From assembly GCF_003573695.1 (NCBI RefSeq), contig NC_039365.1, positions 79,681,082 through 79,745,081 of the forward strand: a DNA stretch of 64,000 nt, given 5' to 3'. Made by a program: the position numbers and the translations under genes. Source of the DNA: Papaver somniferum (taxonomy: Eukaryota > Streptophyta > Magnoliopsida > Ranunculales > Papaveraceae). Of this stretch, positions 9,888 to 20,533 are shown piece after piece. Numbering within the stretch: position 1 is the first letter of the stretch; each line of letters begins with the position of its first letter. Under the pieces are notes generated by a model. That model was not told the origin of the DNA. It worked only from the letters and a program-made list of their open reading frames with translations, and made no database searches.

Positions 9888-11065
9888 TTAATTTTTTTTT
9901 AACCACTTGCCATTGATAGGCGTTTTGACTTTGGTTCCGTTCATACGTATAAGCTTATAGTATCCGCTTTCTGCCACTTTCCTTATCATGAACGGGCCTT
10001 CTTAATTCGCAGCGAACTTCACGGCGCTGACGTTTCTTTGTACGTGTGCGGCGATTTTTAAGACCAACTCATCCACCTTGAATGTTCTTTCCTTTACGCT
10101 CTGGTTGTAGTAATTAGCCGCGCGCTTTCTATAAGCTTCCGCGAATCTCTCCGCTCATGTTCTCCTTTCCTATAATGTGTCTAAATGAGCGAAGCGGCTT
10201 ATTTCATCGGGTGTGGTGTGGCTATCCATTGCTACTCTTGCAGACGGGATTGTTATTTCTGCAGGTAGGATTGCATCTTCTCCATAGGCTGGTGAATAAG
10301 GTGATGCTCCCGTGGAGCTGTGCTTTGAAATTCTATATTCCCAGAGTGCCAATGGCAGCTGCTCGTGCCATTCTCTATGACGATCATGCACTATTCTACT
10401 AAGGATTCGGATGGGCGTCTTATTTGTTGCTTCCGCCTGCCCATTCCCTTTGGGATAATAAGGAGTTGACGTGTAGAGCCTTGTGTTGTATTGGCGGAGC
10501 AAGTCGATCACGTCCTTGTTCACGAACGACTTTGTGTTGTATGCTCTGATGATCATAGGCGCGCCAAACCTACAAATGATGTGCTCTTTGATGAACACTG
10601 CTATTGTAGCACCTGCGTAATATTTGAGGGGTATTGCTTCAATCCACTTGGACGCGTATTTCGTGGATGTTATTATGTATTTATGACGCTTTGAGGATGT
10701 TAGCTTGATCGGTCCTATGAGATCAAGTCCCCAACTATGGAACAACCAAGGTGTTACTATGCTACGTAATAGGGTATGAGGTGCTTGGATCAAATTTCCA
10801 TGTGTCTGGCAGTGTAAGCATTTTCGAACGTTTTCTGCGGTATCACCTTCCATGGTTGACCAATGTAAGCCTCCTTCATAAAGTTGTAGGAATAGTTTCC
10901 GCATTCCTTGATGTTCCATATCGTGGGACCAGGTCATGACTTCTACCGCTTCCTGATCTGACATACACCGTAGCGCGGCGTTACCATAGCTTCTGCGATA
11001 AAGAACACCCTCGTGTATGAAGAAACGCGTCGCTTGCCTTTGGACTTTAAGGTCCGCCTGTCTAT
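9888..11065 (-). pseudogene. T2 integrase
   Basis: Read on the minus strand from about 11065. A segment RRFFIHEGVLYRRSYGN leads into the zinc-binding HHCC region (HDMEHQG, KCLHCQTHGN), then the catalytic core with WGLDLIGPI (first Asp) and NGQAEATNKT (Glu). The second catalytic position is changed: where family members have DNG, this copy reads AYNTKSF, so the Asp is lost. The C-terminal tail (VDELVLKIAAH, a stop, EGPFMIRKVAESGYYKLI, INGKWLKK) ends at the stop 9888-9890. The uninterrupted core spans 10170-10964. At least one stop and a frameshift precede the tail. Confidence 0.9.
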
Positions 11066-11472
11066 CGCTCGTTAATCTCCTGTGTTGGATGAAATCGAAG
11101 TAGGGTTGCCTCCAATTTGCTTCTTCAATGGTGCAGACTTCCGCCAGTTACGGTGGTGCTTGACAATCGGCGCAGCTGTCTTGGAGTGTTGATGCTTGAG
11201 ATGACATACTCGGACAATACACGCCCTTCCTATGAATTTTTATGTATAGGTGAACACCGCCGGTTTGTCCACATGTTTCCGCGTGCAGTTCCTAGAGCAA
11301 CTTCTCGGCTTCTCTCTTATTCACATACCTCGCGAGAAATCCTCCGGCTTCCCTGTAATACAAGGATCCTTAGATCACAACGACTTGCTTTAGGGCTTGC
11401 GTGGGTATTACTCGTCCTTTGTCCATCCGGGTCAGGTCTTCGATATACACCGGTCTCCAGTCATCTGCTTCC

Positions 11473-11990
11473 TCAAAGGACAAGTCTTCTTTCCAAGTGC
11501 TGGGAAACTCCTTTCTTTTTTATTGTGACGGTACCCTCTTCCTCGCCATTCAATTGTACTTTGCTTGCCATGGAGTATGCGTGATTTTTTCCACCTCTGC
11601 CGGTATGATCCAAGGTCGACCCTATTTGGTTCATCAATCTTTGGGCCTCTGCCCGGTAAGGCGCTAAGTGCGGCTCTTTGACATGAAAGTCGCCGTTCAT
11701 TTGGTTTGTCATGAGTCTTGAATCACTTTTGACTTCCACACTTCCCAGATTTATCTCCTTTTCCATTCAGAGTCCCAAAATCAAGGCTTCATATTCCGCG
11801 ACGTTGTTACTGCATGGGAAGTCCAATGTGAACGAATACGAGAGCATCTCTCCTTGTGGCGCTTCGAATACTACTCCGGCTCCCCCGACAGTACCATATG
11901 ATGACCCATCAAAGAACACGGTCCAAGACTTGTCAATGTATGCGGTTGCCACTTCTCCAGGTATATATTCGTGTACCTCATGATCGCCTT
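11473..11990 (-). pseudogene. T2 second (archaeal-type) RNase H
   Basis: Minus-strand frames 11952-11767 and 11766-11473 together read as an RVT_3-type RNase H: WTVFFDGSSYGTVGGAGVVF with the first Asp, CSNNVAEYEALILGL with the Glu, VKSDSRLMTNQMNGDFHVKE with the next Asp, then LAPYRAEAQRL. The final motif reads GGKNHAYSMASK where relatives have NKHADALA, so the last catalytic Asp appears to be Tyr. A stop follows LILGL. A second RNase H after the usual one places T2 in the Tat lineage. Confidence 0.9.
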
Positions 11991-12495
11991 ATCCCGGAAA
12001 CATTTCTATGAGATCGGCTATTGCTTGTCCTCTCATCGCGTTCGGGCGTTGATATTTGAGCTCGAAGCCCGATAGGTCCTTCCTGTTAGGACAGGTTTCG
12101 AAGCTAGGTAGGCTATGGGGTTCGCTGCCGCCACCACGATAGTCTCGTGTGTCAAAAGATAAGGCCTCAATTTATGTGTTGCGTATATGAAATCTAAACA
12201 CGTCTGTTCTACGCACGGGTACCTCAGTTCCGCATCTCGTAGAACTCGGTTAACATAATAGATAGGTGAAAACTCGTATCCTCCCATGTCTTGCGCGAGG
12301 ACCGCGCCTATTGCCGAATTAGTAAATGTCGTGTAGAGGTAGAGAGGGACTCCTCGGATTGGGGGCCTAAGGATTCTGGGGCTAACGAGGCATTGCTTTA
12401 GCTTCTCGAACGCATTGCAATGTATTTTCCCCACACAAAAGGTGTGTCTTTCTTTAGAAGGAGGGAGGAACGCGGTCATTAGCTGCGCCAAACCA
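11991..12495 (-). pseudogene. T2 RT connection and first RNase H domain
   Basis: The minus-strand frame 12491-12033 contains FEKLKQCLVSPRIL, then GAVLAQDM, YYVNRVLRDAELRYP, EQTCLDFIYATHKLRPYLL, ANPIAYLASKPVLTGR. This is the standard order of the RT thumb/connection and degenerate gypsy RNase H in plant Tat elements. Confidence 0.9.
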
Positions 12496-12499
12496 GGAA

Positions 12500-13300
12500 C
12501 GAAACGCCGGATGTACGATATCCGCCCTATGAAAGCTTACAACTCTTTGGTGCTAGATGGTGGTGCCATCATTGTGATCGCCTATACTTTGCTAGGATCC
12601 ACTTGGATTCCTTTGTTAGTTACTACGAAGACTAGGAACTTCCCTGATGTCACCCCAAAGGCACACTTGAGAGGGTTCATCTTGAGTTTGAATTTTCTGC
12701 GCCTTTCGAAAGCTATTTTTAGGTAAGAGATATGGTCGTCAGATTCTTGCGTTTTAACCACGATGTCGTCGACATACACTTCCACCGTTTGGTGCAGCAA
12801 GTCATGGAATATGGACGTCATGGCACGTCGGTACGTGGCGACAACATTCTTTAAACCAAACGACATTACCACAATAGTTGTCGTACGGAGTTTGGAAGGC
12901 GGTCTTTTCGGAGTCTGAAGGACCCATCTTTACTTGGTTTTATCCGCTGAAGCCATCCATAAAAGAATACCTCCCTTTTTTTCATGTCGCGTCCAGCATA
13001 ATATCGATGTTTGGCATCGGGAAGTCGTCCTTCGGGCAAGCTCGATTCAGGTCTCTATAATCCACACAACACCTGAATTTCCCATTCTTATTGGTCACTG
13101 GAACAATGTTGGCTAGCCAGGTGGGGTGCTGGATAGGCTTGATGAACTTGGATTTAAGTAGTCGTTCCACTTCTTCCTTTATCGTGAGAGCGGTGTCCCT
13201 GGGGAATTACCTGCTCCTTTGTTTCACAGGTTTGAATTTAGGTGATACCCCGAGATTGTGTACTACAAGGTCGTTGTCCAAACCCGGCATTTCCTCCTAA
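12500..13300 (-). pseudogene. T2 reverse transcriptase
   Basis: On the minus strand the order is EEMPGLDNDLVVHNLG, EEVERLLKSKFIKPIQHPTW, NGKFRCCVDYRDLNRACPKD, PNIDIMLDA, FMDGFSGYNQVKMG, then MSFGLKNVVATYRRAMTSIF and the catalytic box VYVDDIVVK (about 12750). All canonical RT blocks are present, but stops (for example after MLDAT) and frameshifts between 12990 and 12870 disable the copy. Confidence 0.95.
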
Positions 13301-13830
13301 TCGTAGGAGAAGACGTCCTTGTAATCTTTAAGAAGCGAGATCAAGGTTTCCCTTTCTTCTCTGTCTAGTCTCTTGCTTATCGTGATATGGCGCTTGTCTC
13401 CTTGCGTCCCTATGTCGACTTCTTCCATTCCATCCATAGTGAAATCTCCTGGTGTTCGTTCTTCGACGACTTTGGTGGTAGTATCTATCGATTGGTCTCG
13501 TAACTCCTCATCATCGATCGTGCTATAAGGAAGCTCGGACAAACTCTCTTCGGTGCTTTCATCAGGATCCTCCGCTTCGTACATTGGTATGTCGGCGTAA
13601 TCTTGTGTGCTTATGGAATTTCCCTCGGTTAATTGCTACAAGCGGTACACATGTCCCCCATTTGGCTTGGAGAAACTTTGAAAACTGGGTTGTTCCTCTT
13701 GCTTCGTTTTCTTCTCTGCTGGAAACACCAGTCTTGACGGGATGAATACGGACTTGGTTGGCTCTGATTTTTCTTCTTATCCCCATTTTGGTAGCGGGAT
13801 AAGTTGTACTTCTGGCACCTCGTCTTCCTT
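13301..13830 (-). pseudogene. T2 linker between protease and RT
   Basis: The minus-strand frame 13584-13297 (acidic, ending in REERETLISLLKDYKDVFSYD) is the segment that normally precedes the RT in Tat elements. 13590-13830 is more broken, with overlapping short frames and no recognisable domain. Confidence 0.7.
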
Positions 13831-14610
13831 TTATGACTCGTCATAGAAAATTTCATCCACCATGTATGCTTCCTCTGGGTCGAAGGGGTTACTCGTAGCG
13901 CGGATTCGGTATTGCTTACCTCCTATGTTAGTCTTTACACACTGGTGGTACGTTGATGCGACCACTTTATGATTAAGTAACCGTCCTCTCCCTAGTAACA
14001 CATGGAATGTAGTGTCGTCTTCTAGTACGTAAAACGATGTTGGCCCTCGGATGAGACCAACCCTCATGACCAAGCTGACGATTCCAATGGTTGTCTGAGC
14101 GTGGCCTCCGAATCTTTTCACCGTCGTAGATCGCATTCTGATGGAAGACCGTTGCACACCTAGGACTTCTAGTGTGTACATTTATATTGAGTTCAAGGAC
14201 GCGCCCCCGTCGATGAAAGTCCTCTTTAGCGGTTTCCTGTTGATGTGTATTGTGAGATACAAAGGTCTGAGGTGTTCTCTCGGATAACAGATATCTTCAT
14301 TTGTGAATACGATCGCTTCCTTGGGGAGGAGACCACAGGTCCTCCCTGCTGCTATGGCGGCTATAGCCTTGGATGCTTCTCTGATTTGGTCTTCGCTGAA
14401 GTCGAGGGAGACGAAGAATTGTTGATCTAACACCGTTTTAGCGAACTGTCCATCCACACTATTTGTGTTTGAAAATGCTGGGTTTTCCATCTCGACTTCA
14501 CACACTTCTTCATCCTTGTCATCCCACGGCTTCCAAACATCCCCGCTTGGATCGTGGGAGAGCATCATGATTTGGTGTTGGGTCGTTTTGCCACCTTCTG
14601 GATTATTCAT
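13831..14610 (-). pseudogene. T2 aspartic protease region
   Basis: The minus-strand frames 14610-14182 and 14181-13831 read as the retropepsin-like region of a Tat element: KRTFIDGGASLNSI carries the active-site Asp (D-G-G form), followed after a stop by a flap-like segment and TTFHVLLGRGRLLNHKVV, which matches the family pattern LLGRxW. It ends with IGGKQYRIRATSNPF. Confidence 0.8.
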
Positions 14611-15853
14611 CTCAATCTCGCTTATGTCAAACTTTTATAGAACATCCTCCGAAGGTTGAAGCAGTCGATCGTAGGATGTTGCACCCTGCGGTGGTAATGA
14701 AAATACCTGGAGTTATTCATGTCAATAATGATGGGGTTTGTCTTTGTTGGCGCAGTTGGATTTCCTTGTTTGTTATCCACTGTTCCAACAATCCCACAAT
14801 TTTTTCTTTGTTACAGAGCAGGGGTGGTAGAAACGAATGTGTTTCCCAACCCTCTCGGCTGTTATTCGCACAGATGTTTCTGGGCGTAGTTGATGCGGTG
14901 TTCACCGAGTTTCGCTAGATGTAGTCTGAGCTCGGTTCCTCGATGCAGTCAGTGATTTTTGCGGCTGCTTCTTCTAACTCTACAAATGAGGGGAAGCGGA
15001 AGTTGAGTAGGCTTTTCTTAAAGGATGGGGTCATCCCTCGTATGCAAATTTCCACTAGCGCTTGTTCCCTGACATCCTCGTGGCAATCAAGGGTGAGCAG
15101 GCGAAACCTGGCGATGTATTTTCCTATATCCTCGCATGGGCGTTGGTTTCACTTACCCAAGTCTATTGTTGTGACTTTCCTCTTTGCTGAATAGAATTTT
15201 CTGAGGAAGAGTGTGGACATGGTCGACCACGAGCTGATGCTTCCGGATTTTAGGTTATCGTACTAAGTGAACGTTGTATCAGTTAGTGACTTTGGGAACT
15301 CTCTCAGGCATAGTTTCCCATCAGTTGCGCGATCATTCATAGCAGATAGGAACCGACTGAGGTGTTCTCTCAAGTTACCTTGACCATTATAGACCTTGAA
15401 TTTGGGTGAAGTGTAGTCCTTCGGGTACTGATATTCTGTTATTTCAGAGGAGTAAGGACTCGCCATGAAGTTGTAATTGTCTTGTTTTACGACTCTATAA
15501 TTCGCCTCTAAGTATCTTTCCATCGCCTCCTGCGTCATAGCTACAGGTTCTTCCTCCTTTTCCTCCGTGTTCTCCGTTGTTTCTTTAGTGATCTTCTCGG
15601 TATTGGCTGCCTTCATGAGTTTTCTCAGTTCTTGTTCCATGCGTATGTGGTCTTTTATTTCCTTATGCATCTCCTTGAGGGAAGGATGGGTGGGTGGCGC
15701 TTCCTCAGTTTCCTGTTGTTCGTCTTCTTCACGCGTGGTACCTGGTTTTCTCACTTGTGTAATCGGTTTTGTCGCTATCCCCACCCTCTCGCTTTCTTGA
15801 TTGAGTGGGGGATGTTTGGGCTGTTTGTGGTCACCAAATGTTGAGCTAGGCAC
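14611..15853 (-). pseudogene. T2 gag
   Basis: The longest piece is the minus-strand frame 15853-15263, which may begin at an upstream start or at GTG 15853. It has a Pro/Glu/Lys-rich N-terminus (LKEMHKEIKDHIRMEQELRK), then the start of the Retrotrans_gag domain (SPKFKVYNGQGN, REHLSRFLSAM, LREFPKSLTDT). The domain continues after an in-frame TAG at a position that is Trp in relatives: YDNLKSGSISSWSTMSTLFL, KFYSAKR, IGKYIARF, then VEICIRGM. Further stops follow. No clear zinc knuckle was found near its end. Confidence 0.85.
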
Positions 15854-15884
15854 GAGCCTCCGGGTGTGGTCACCAAATGTTGAG
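15827..15884. repeat. 39-bp-spaced duplication at the T2 LTR/primer-site junction
   Basis: GTGGTCACCAAATGTTGAG (19 bp) occurs at 15827-15845 and 15866-15884. The second copy straddles the LTR end and the primer site. Confidence 0.8.
15863..15877 (-). other. T2 primer-binding site (putative)
   Basis: On the minus strand TTTGGTGACCACACC follows the CAACA end of the 5' LTR. The position is right. T1 elements have a related word at the same place (TTAGTGACCACAG at 45136; TTGGTTACCACAA at 60995). The matching tRNA was not identified. Confidence 0.55.
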
Positions 15885-16255
15885 GGGTGAATTTAGGTTT
15901 GAGGTTCTACCCGTCCTGGCTAGCCAAATGACCTCAGTTTTCTAAGAATAGTAAGAGAGAGAGTTGTCCTCCCATTGTACCTTGTCATTCTTTATATAGA
16001 CTTTCCAAAAGCCCCTTCCTTTTATGACATCATGCCATGTGTCCTAAAATTCTTTAATTACTACTAATGCCATTCTTTCTCTAATAAAACCTCATTCTTT
16101 ATTATTAATTCCTCCATTGTCCTTTCCATCTAATAGACATTTTCTTGGTAGACTTGGGCTTTAGTCCCTAAGTCCCCATGTATCATGTCGGGCTTGCCTC
16201 CCATTCGAAGGCACACTAGCCCGGCTAAAGGAGTAATATTTTTCATGTATCAACA
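15878..16255 (-). repeat. T2 right LTR (5' LTR)
   Basis: 378 bp, collinear with 7407-7784. TGTTGA and TCAACA termini form 6-bp inverted repeats. Confidence 0.95.
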
Positions 16256-16800
16256 ACAGCGTCATAACATGGCTAAATGCGTTATGTTGTGTTGACATCA
16301 CTGCCTACTGGACTGCTGACCGTGCTTCTCTGCTGACGTGTCACCTTGATGATGACATGGCACTCTCTGATTGGTAAGCTCTGCTGACGTGGCATCCTTT
16401 GGTCGGTACTTACTGCTGACCTGACGCGCTGACTGGACCAAGTGCTAACATGGCATATACTGACTGGATCAAGTTGATGGCGTGTCAGTCTTGTGTTGAC
16501 GTGGCATCCTTTGGTCGGTACTTACTGTTGGCATGGAATGTTGACGTGGCACTGACTGGACCAATTGATGACATGGCATATGATGACTAGACCTAGTGTT
16601 GACGTGGCGGCGCTGACTATACCAGGTTACTGACGTGGCGACAAAGCTGCTTATGTAGCAGCTTACATGGCAGGAAATGGTGGCGATGTGTTGATGGGTA
16701 GACAAAACCCTGAAGTGGGTGAACAAACCCTGACGTAGGTTAAAAGATCCAAACGAGGGTGCACAAACCCATTGAAGTGGGTGAACGCAACCTGCTGTGG
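16256..16800. repeat. LARD-1 degenerate TGACGTGGCA repeats
   Basis: TGACRTGGCA-like words recur about ten times between 16290 and 16640, interleaved with CTGACTGGACCA and a longer repeat GGCATCCTTTGGTCGGTACT that occurs twice (16389, 16506). 16700-16800 contains repeated GAAGTGGGTGAAC/AAACCC words. No coding signal. Confidence 0.65.
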
Positions 16801-16849
16801 GTGAATAACACTGCTGCCGGAATTTGTCGCCGGGCAAGGCCGCTGGCTT

Positions 16850-16990
16850 TAATTGTTTGTGATAGACTTTCAACAACTTTCATTTGTTATAGACTTTTAG
16901 CAACTGATAGTTGTTTTATACTTTCTGCAACTGCTAATTGTTTTAGACTTTCGGTGACTGCATCTTGCATTAGGCTTCCAGTAACTTTTT
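16850..16990. repeat. LARD-1 short tandem repeat, about 30 bp
   Basis: Four degenerate units of the pattern TTAGACTTTCAGCAACTG followed by a TTGTT-rich tail, ending in a T-rich run (16986-17006). Confidence 0.6.
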
Positions 16991-17009
16991 TTTTCTTTTT
17001 TTTTTGAAC

Positions 17010-17574
17010 GATTTTGGTTGTTTGTTGCCTTTTCTCACGAACTTTCCTGGATGTTTTCTTAGGGTTTCGCCTCCCGTCTCTGTCGTACGTGCATCTGGTG
17101 CAGGTAGCTCATGGACGCATTTAGATATAGGTATATTGGCACACATGGTAGTGTTGATTCAGATAAACTGCGGACTCGAACATGCTGTCGTTACTTTATC
17201 TGGGAATCAATTTCTTCAAACTTTGGAGTTTTACATGTTGCGGATCGAACATCCTGGAAACAAGCTTGCATATGTTTTCTCACCATCTCGAACTGAAAAG
17301 TTCGGCTGCAGCAGTAATTGTTGAAGGCTTCCAAACTGGAAATTTCTGGATGCTTTTCAGGAGGTTTTTTCTAGGGTTTTCCCTCCTGTCTGTTTTAACA
17401 GCAATCTTGATGATCCTTGGTGGAAGTTGCAACGAACTCTGGACCCTATCATGTTTCGAATCGAACATCCTGCAACAGTTTTGATAATGTTTTTACGCCA
17501 TCTTTTACCATAGACCGAACGTCCTAAGAGCGGTTTTATCGGTCTTTATAGTGATGCATTTTCAGCAATCTTGA
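17010..17574. repeat. LARD-1 degenerate direct repeat, about 240 bp apart
   Basis: GGATCGAACATCCTGGAAAC (17242) and GAATCGAACATCCTGCAACA (17458) sit in similar contexts, as do TAGGGTTTCGCCTCCCGTCT (17060) and TAGGGTTTTCCCTCCTGTCT (17372). This suggests an old tandem duplication. Open frames here are short and unlike known proteins. Confidence 0.5.
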
Positions 17575-17720
17575 ATTAAGAAGCTGACTGCAGCAGTTGC
17601 GATCAACTGGACTGCAGTAACCGCGACTATTTGGTTTGCAGCAGCTGCGATCAGCTGAACTGCAACACTTGTGATCAAAATAGACTGCACCAGTTACGAT
17701 CAACCAGACTGCATCAGTGA
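17575..17720. repeat. LARD-1 minisatellite, array 3
   Basis: Five to six units of GCAGCAGTTGCGATCAACTG followed by GACTG, the same repeat as at 5480-5985. It lies near the primer site, that is, at the opposite end of the internal region. Confidence 0.75.
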
Positions 17721-17817
17721 TTTTTGACAACGTTCAAACTGCTTTCTCACGAACACGATTTTGAAGCTTTTTGTACTACTTTTCTCAATGGGAAAACACG
17801 ATTCTTTTTCTCGTTAT

Positions 17818-17834
17818 CCCCTTAGTCGGCGCCA
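17818..17834 (-). other. LARD-1 primer-binding site
   Basis: On the minus strand TGGCGCCGACTAAGGGG follows the right LTR after one base. TGGCGCC starts are typical of Athila/Tat-type plant elements. Confidence 0.8.
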
Positions 17835-17835
17835 A

Positions 17836-18815
17836 TGTTTGTACCTAAAAGTATTTTCAGGAAATAAACACGATGATTTTGGTGATGATGATCATAACTA
17901 GGATTATACACAAAACAAGCTTAAGGATCATAAACACAAATTTAACATGGTTCGGCATGGTTTGCCTACATCTACGGACGAATCCCCGTAGGGAGAAATA
18001 TTCTATTGATGTATGGGTTACAATAATTTCTAATCCCTTTTAGGGTTTTCCTTGTATATTTTTCTCTATCCTCCTCATAAGGGTTATAATTCCCCTTATT
18101 TATACATTTGCGAATGCGGATCTTCCCCTAATTGCGAGGTTGACATAAATTGTATTAAGTTTCTCTGCATGCCTCCTGGGCGTAAACTGTATTAAGTTTC
18201 CCTGTATGCCTCCTGGTCATGCCTTGCATGCCTCTTGGCCATAAACTGTATTAAGTTTCTCTGCATGCTTACTGGACATGCCCTGCATGCCTCCTGGCTA
18301 TAAACTGTATTAATTTTCCCTGTATGCCTCCTGGAATATTCCAGAATATTTCCTATAGAAATTGGTCATCAAACCTTCCAGACTCTTCCAGAATCTTCTT
18401 CTTGGGTCCTTGAACCAGATCGACGGAAACGGGCTTAATTGACATGGGCAGGCTTCCCTGACTGGAGACTGGATGGAGGCTGCTAGGCAGCACAACTGAC
18501 AATATGGATAGAGGTTGGCTGACAGTGTGGCAGAGTACTTAGCTGGAAATTGGTTGGAAGCACCGCTAGCAACATGACTGGAGATTGGCTAGAGGAGCGA
18601 CTTGCAACGTGACTTCGACAGTTGACCGACGACTGACTTTGAACACTGACCGAAGGTTGACTTTAACCAATGACCGGGCATTGACTTCATGGATCACTGG
18701 ATTAGTTGGTAGCTACTTCAGTCAGTAGGTTGGTAGCCGGCTTGGATGAGGACCAAAAGGTGATTCAAGTAGCAATTTGGTCCATTATGTGGCATTTTTA
18801 CTCATGGTACAAACA
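17836..18815 (-). repeat. LARD-1 right LTR (5' LTR in element orientation)
   Basis: 980 bp, TGTTTGTACC to GGTACAAACA. It shares order with the left LTR and carries extra copies of CTGCATGCCTCCTGG/AAACTGTATTAAGTTTC words (18140-18340). TTATTTATACATTTGCGAAT (18098) contains a TATA-like word. Confidence 0.85.
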
Positions 18816-20440
18816 ATTGGTCTTCATATCAAAACCTTATTTGGTCTTTATACCAAAACCCTCTTTCCATGGTCTTATTGCCAAAAATATCAAAATATTG
18901 CCAGAGAGACGAAGAAATTAAAAAATAATCAGGAATGGTCCCGTTATCACCATGGTCGCTCCCATTGGGTGGTCCCATCACCACCAAGTGGCCGGTCCTT
19001 CTACCACCACTTGGTCGGTCCCTCTTCCCGTCTCTGGTCGGTCCTTCCGCCACTCCTTGGTTGGTCCCTCTGCTATATTAGGGTTTATTACTTGATCAAT
19101 TAATGAGCGTGAATTTAATTAAGTATTGCTTCCAAATTTCTTTTCAGTTGATCTTGCTATCAACAATTTAATTGGTCCTGCTACCAGTATTTTAATTCGT
19201 CATGTCACCAATAATTTATATTGGTCTTTCTATCAATATTTCAATTGGTCTTTCTACCAATATTTAAATTGGCCTTGCCACCAAGACTTTGATTGGTCTT
19301 GCTACCACAATTAATATTATAATCTCTTTATTTTGTTGTCCGTACCATTCCCGACATGGTAGATCGAGATTAAATATCATATATTTATTGCTAGCATTAG
19401 AATTTTTGATTTTCATATAAATTCTTGTCAAATGCTTGACATATCAAATATTGTGAAATATATATGTATATCTGTCGGTCTCTTCTAGACATAGCAATCT
19501 ATTAGACTTGCATCTACCAATCCACTAAGAACATCCAAATATCACTAATGTCTCAACGTACACTATTATATGCCAATACTACTGGAATTCCATCAGACTC
19601 TCTACATCTATGGTTTATAAAGCATCACTGCTTGTCTCAACAGACACTTTATGCTTCATTCACCAAAGTAACGAGTCTCTACGAAGTATGCCAGAATCCA
19701 CCACTGAAAAGCATGCTTGATTCACCAATATGCTAGAGCTAACATTCATATCCTATCCAGGTCAACCAATTGACCAAATAAATACACTTCTATAAAATGA
19801 ACTTAACTATGCTCGAGACATCAATTATGTTACATGGGGGAATGTTCACTAGGGTTTTGACCTGGTGACCTATAACACGTGTGTTACATCAATGCACCCA
19901 TGATGAGAAAGTGAGTAAGTCGTGCTGGCAGTTGAAAGAGTAAATAGAGTAGTGGTGTTACAATCATCAATTTTTTCTAATGAATCAGTTAGTGGTTTCA
20001 CCACGATTTCCACTTCCTTACTCTTCCAATTTTATGAAACTTCCACCACTTAAGATATCAATGTGTTAACTACCACTGCTACAAATAGGTTTTTAAACCT
20101 ATTAACATGATAGGACAACCATATCCCAGAAATACCATACAGGAGCTTTCTCTCGGTTCTAACACAAAGAAATTATATTCATGGCAGTAAAACACATCAA
20201 TACCTTCTCTTCTTTCCTTCTTACAAATCGAGCCTTTTCTTCCTATTGTGACCGAATCGTGACTGGAACAGTATTTTCTTGGTTTCGGCCAAGATCAGAC
20301 AGATTGATCTCTCGAACTCAAAAGCACTTATACGGTACATTTGTTTTAAGGGTTTAGACAATTTTCTCTTACTAGCATCATCCTACTCCATTATTTTACA
20401 TTTCCCCTATAAACCGTTTTCAACCCAAAACACATCTACA
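18816..20440 (+). mobile_element. T1-0 3' LTR region, continuing after LARD-1
   Basis: Collinear with the T1-B region 43700-45132. GGTCGGTCC-type repeats (18970-19060) are followed by an A/T-rich stretch with TTGGTCxxxCTACCA words (19140-19310), then TTACATGGGGGAATGTTCAC and ACTAGGGTTTTGACC (19831-19862), ACACGTGTGTTACATC, AAGTCGTGC, and GTGACCGAATCGTGACTGGA with CAGATTGATCTCTCGAA. It ends ATCTACA at 20440. Unlike T1-B and T1-C, no primer site or gag follows, so it is a 3' LTR. Two boundary models exist: a long LTR beginning before 1306, or a 598-bp LTR beginning TGTTCAC at 19843 with ATGGGGGAA as its polypurine tract. Confidence 0.7.
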
Positions 20441-20533
20441 TAGGGATAACCTCTTTTTCAAACACATTTTGTGCCAAACTTGCAACTGTGAGCCACCCCT
20501 ACCTCATCCACCACTCAAATAGATCTTGGAAAA

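Larger units (their letters stand above)
7407..16255 (-). mobile_element. T2: complete, mutated Tat-lineage Ty3/gypsy retrotransposon
   Basis: Minus-strand element with 378-bp LTRs (7407-7784 and 15878-16255) bounded by TGTTGA/TCAACA. The coding order on the minus strand is gag, protease, RT, RNase H, second (archaeal-type) RNase H, integrase. The second RNase H is the hallmark of the Tat lineage. Beyond integrase lie two tandem arrays and an ORF on the opposite strand. By hand count the LTRs differ at roughly 25-30 of 378 positions, so the insertion is not recent. Many stops and frameshifts make it non-autonomous now. Flanks ACTGT (7402-7406) and ACAGC (16256-16260) match at only 3 of 5 bases, so no clean target duplication is seen. 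Confidence 0.95.
1306..18815 (-). mobile_element. LARD-1: large noncoding LTR retrotransposon derivative
   Basis: A complete LTR element in minus orientation. The LTRs (1306-1957 and 17836-18815) both start TGTTTGTACC and end ACAAACA on the + strand. A primer site lies next to the right LTR and a polypurine tract next to the left one. Flanking 5-bp repeats GTTGG (1301-1305) and ATTGG (18816-18820) differ by one transition and fit a target-site duplication. After removing the nested solo LTR and T2, about 7 kb of internal DNA remains. I find no gag, protease, RT or integrase motif in it, so it must have depended on an autonomous partner. The two LTRs differ in length (652 and 980 bp) and are clearly diverged. 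Confidence 0.85.

Noticed and set aside
9338..9916. 192-codon and 129-codon frames with 16-residue repeats
   Set aside because: Both are consequences of the 48-bp tandem array; two + frames are open at once, and the coding strand of T2 is the opposite one.
17004..17484. overlapping 100-codon frames
   Set aside because: They sit in a degenerate direct repeat of LARD-1, show no domain, and the frames change between the repeat copies.
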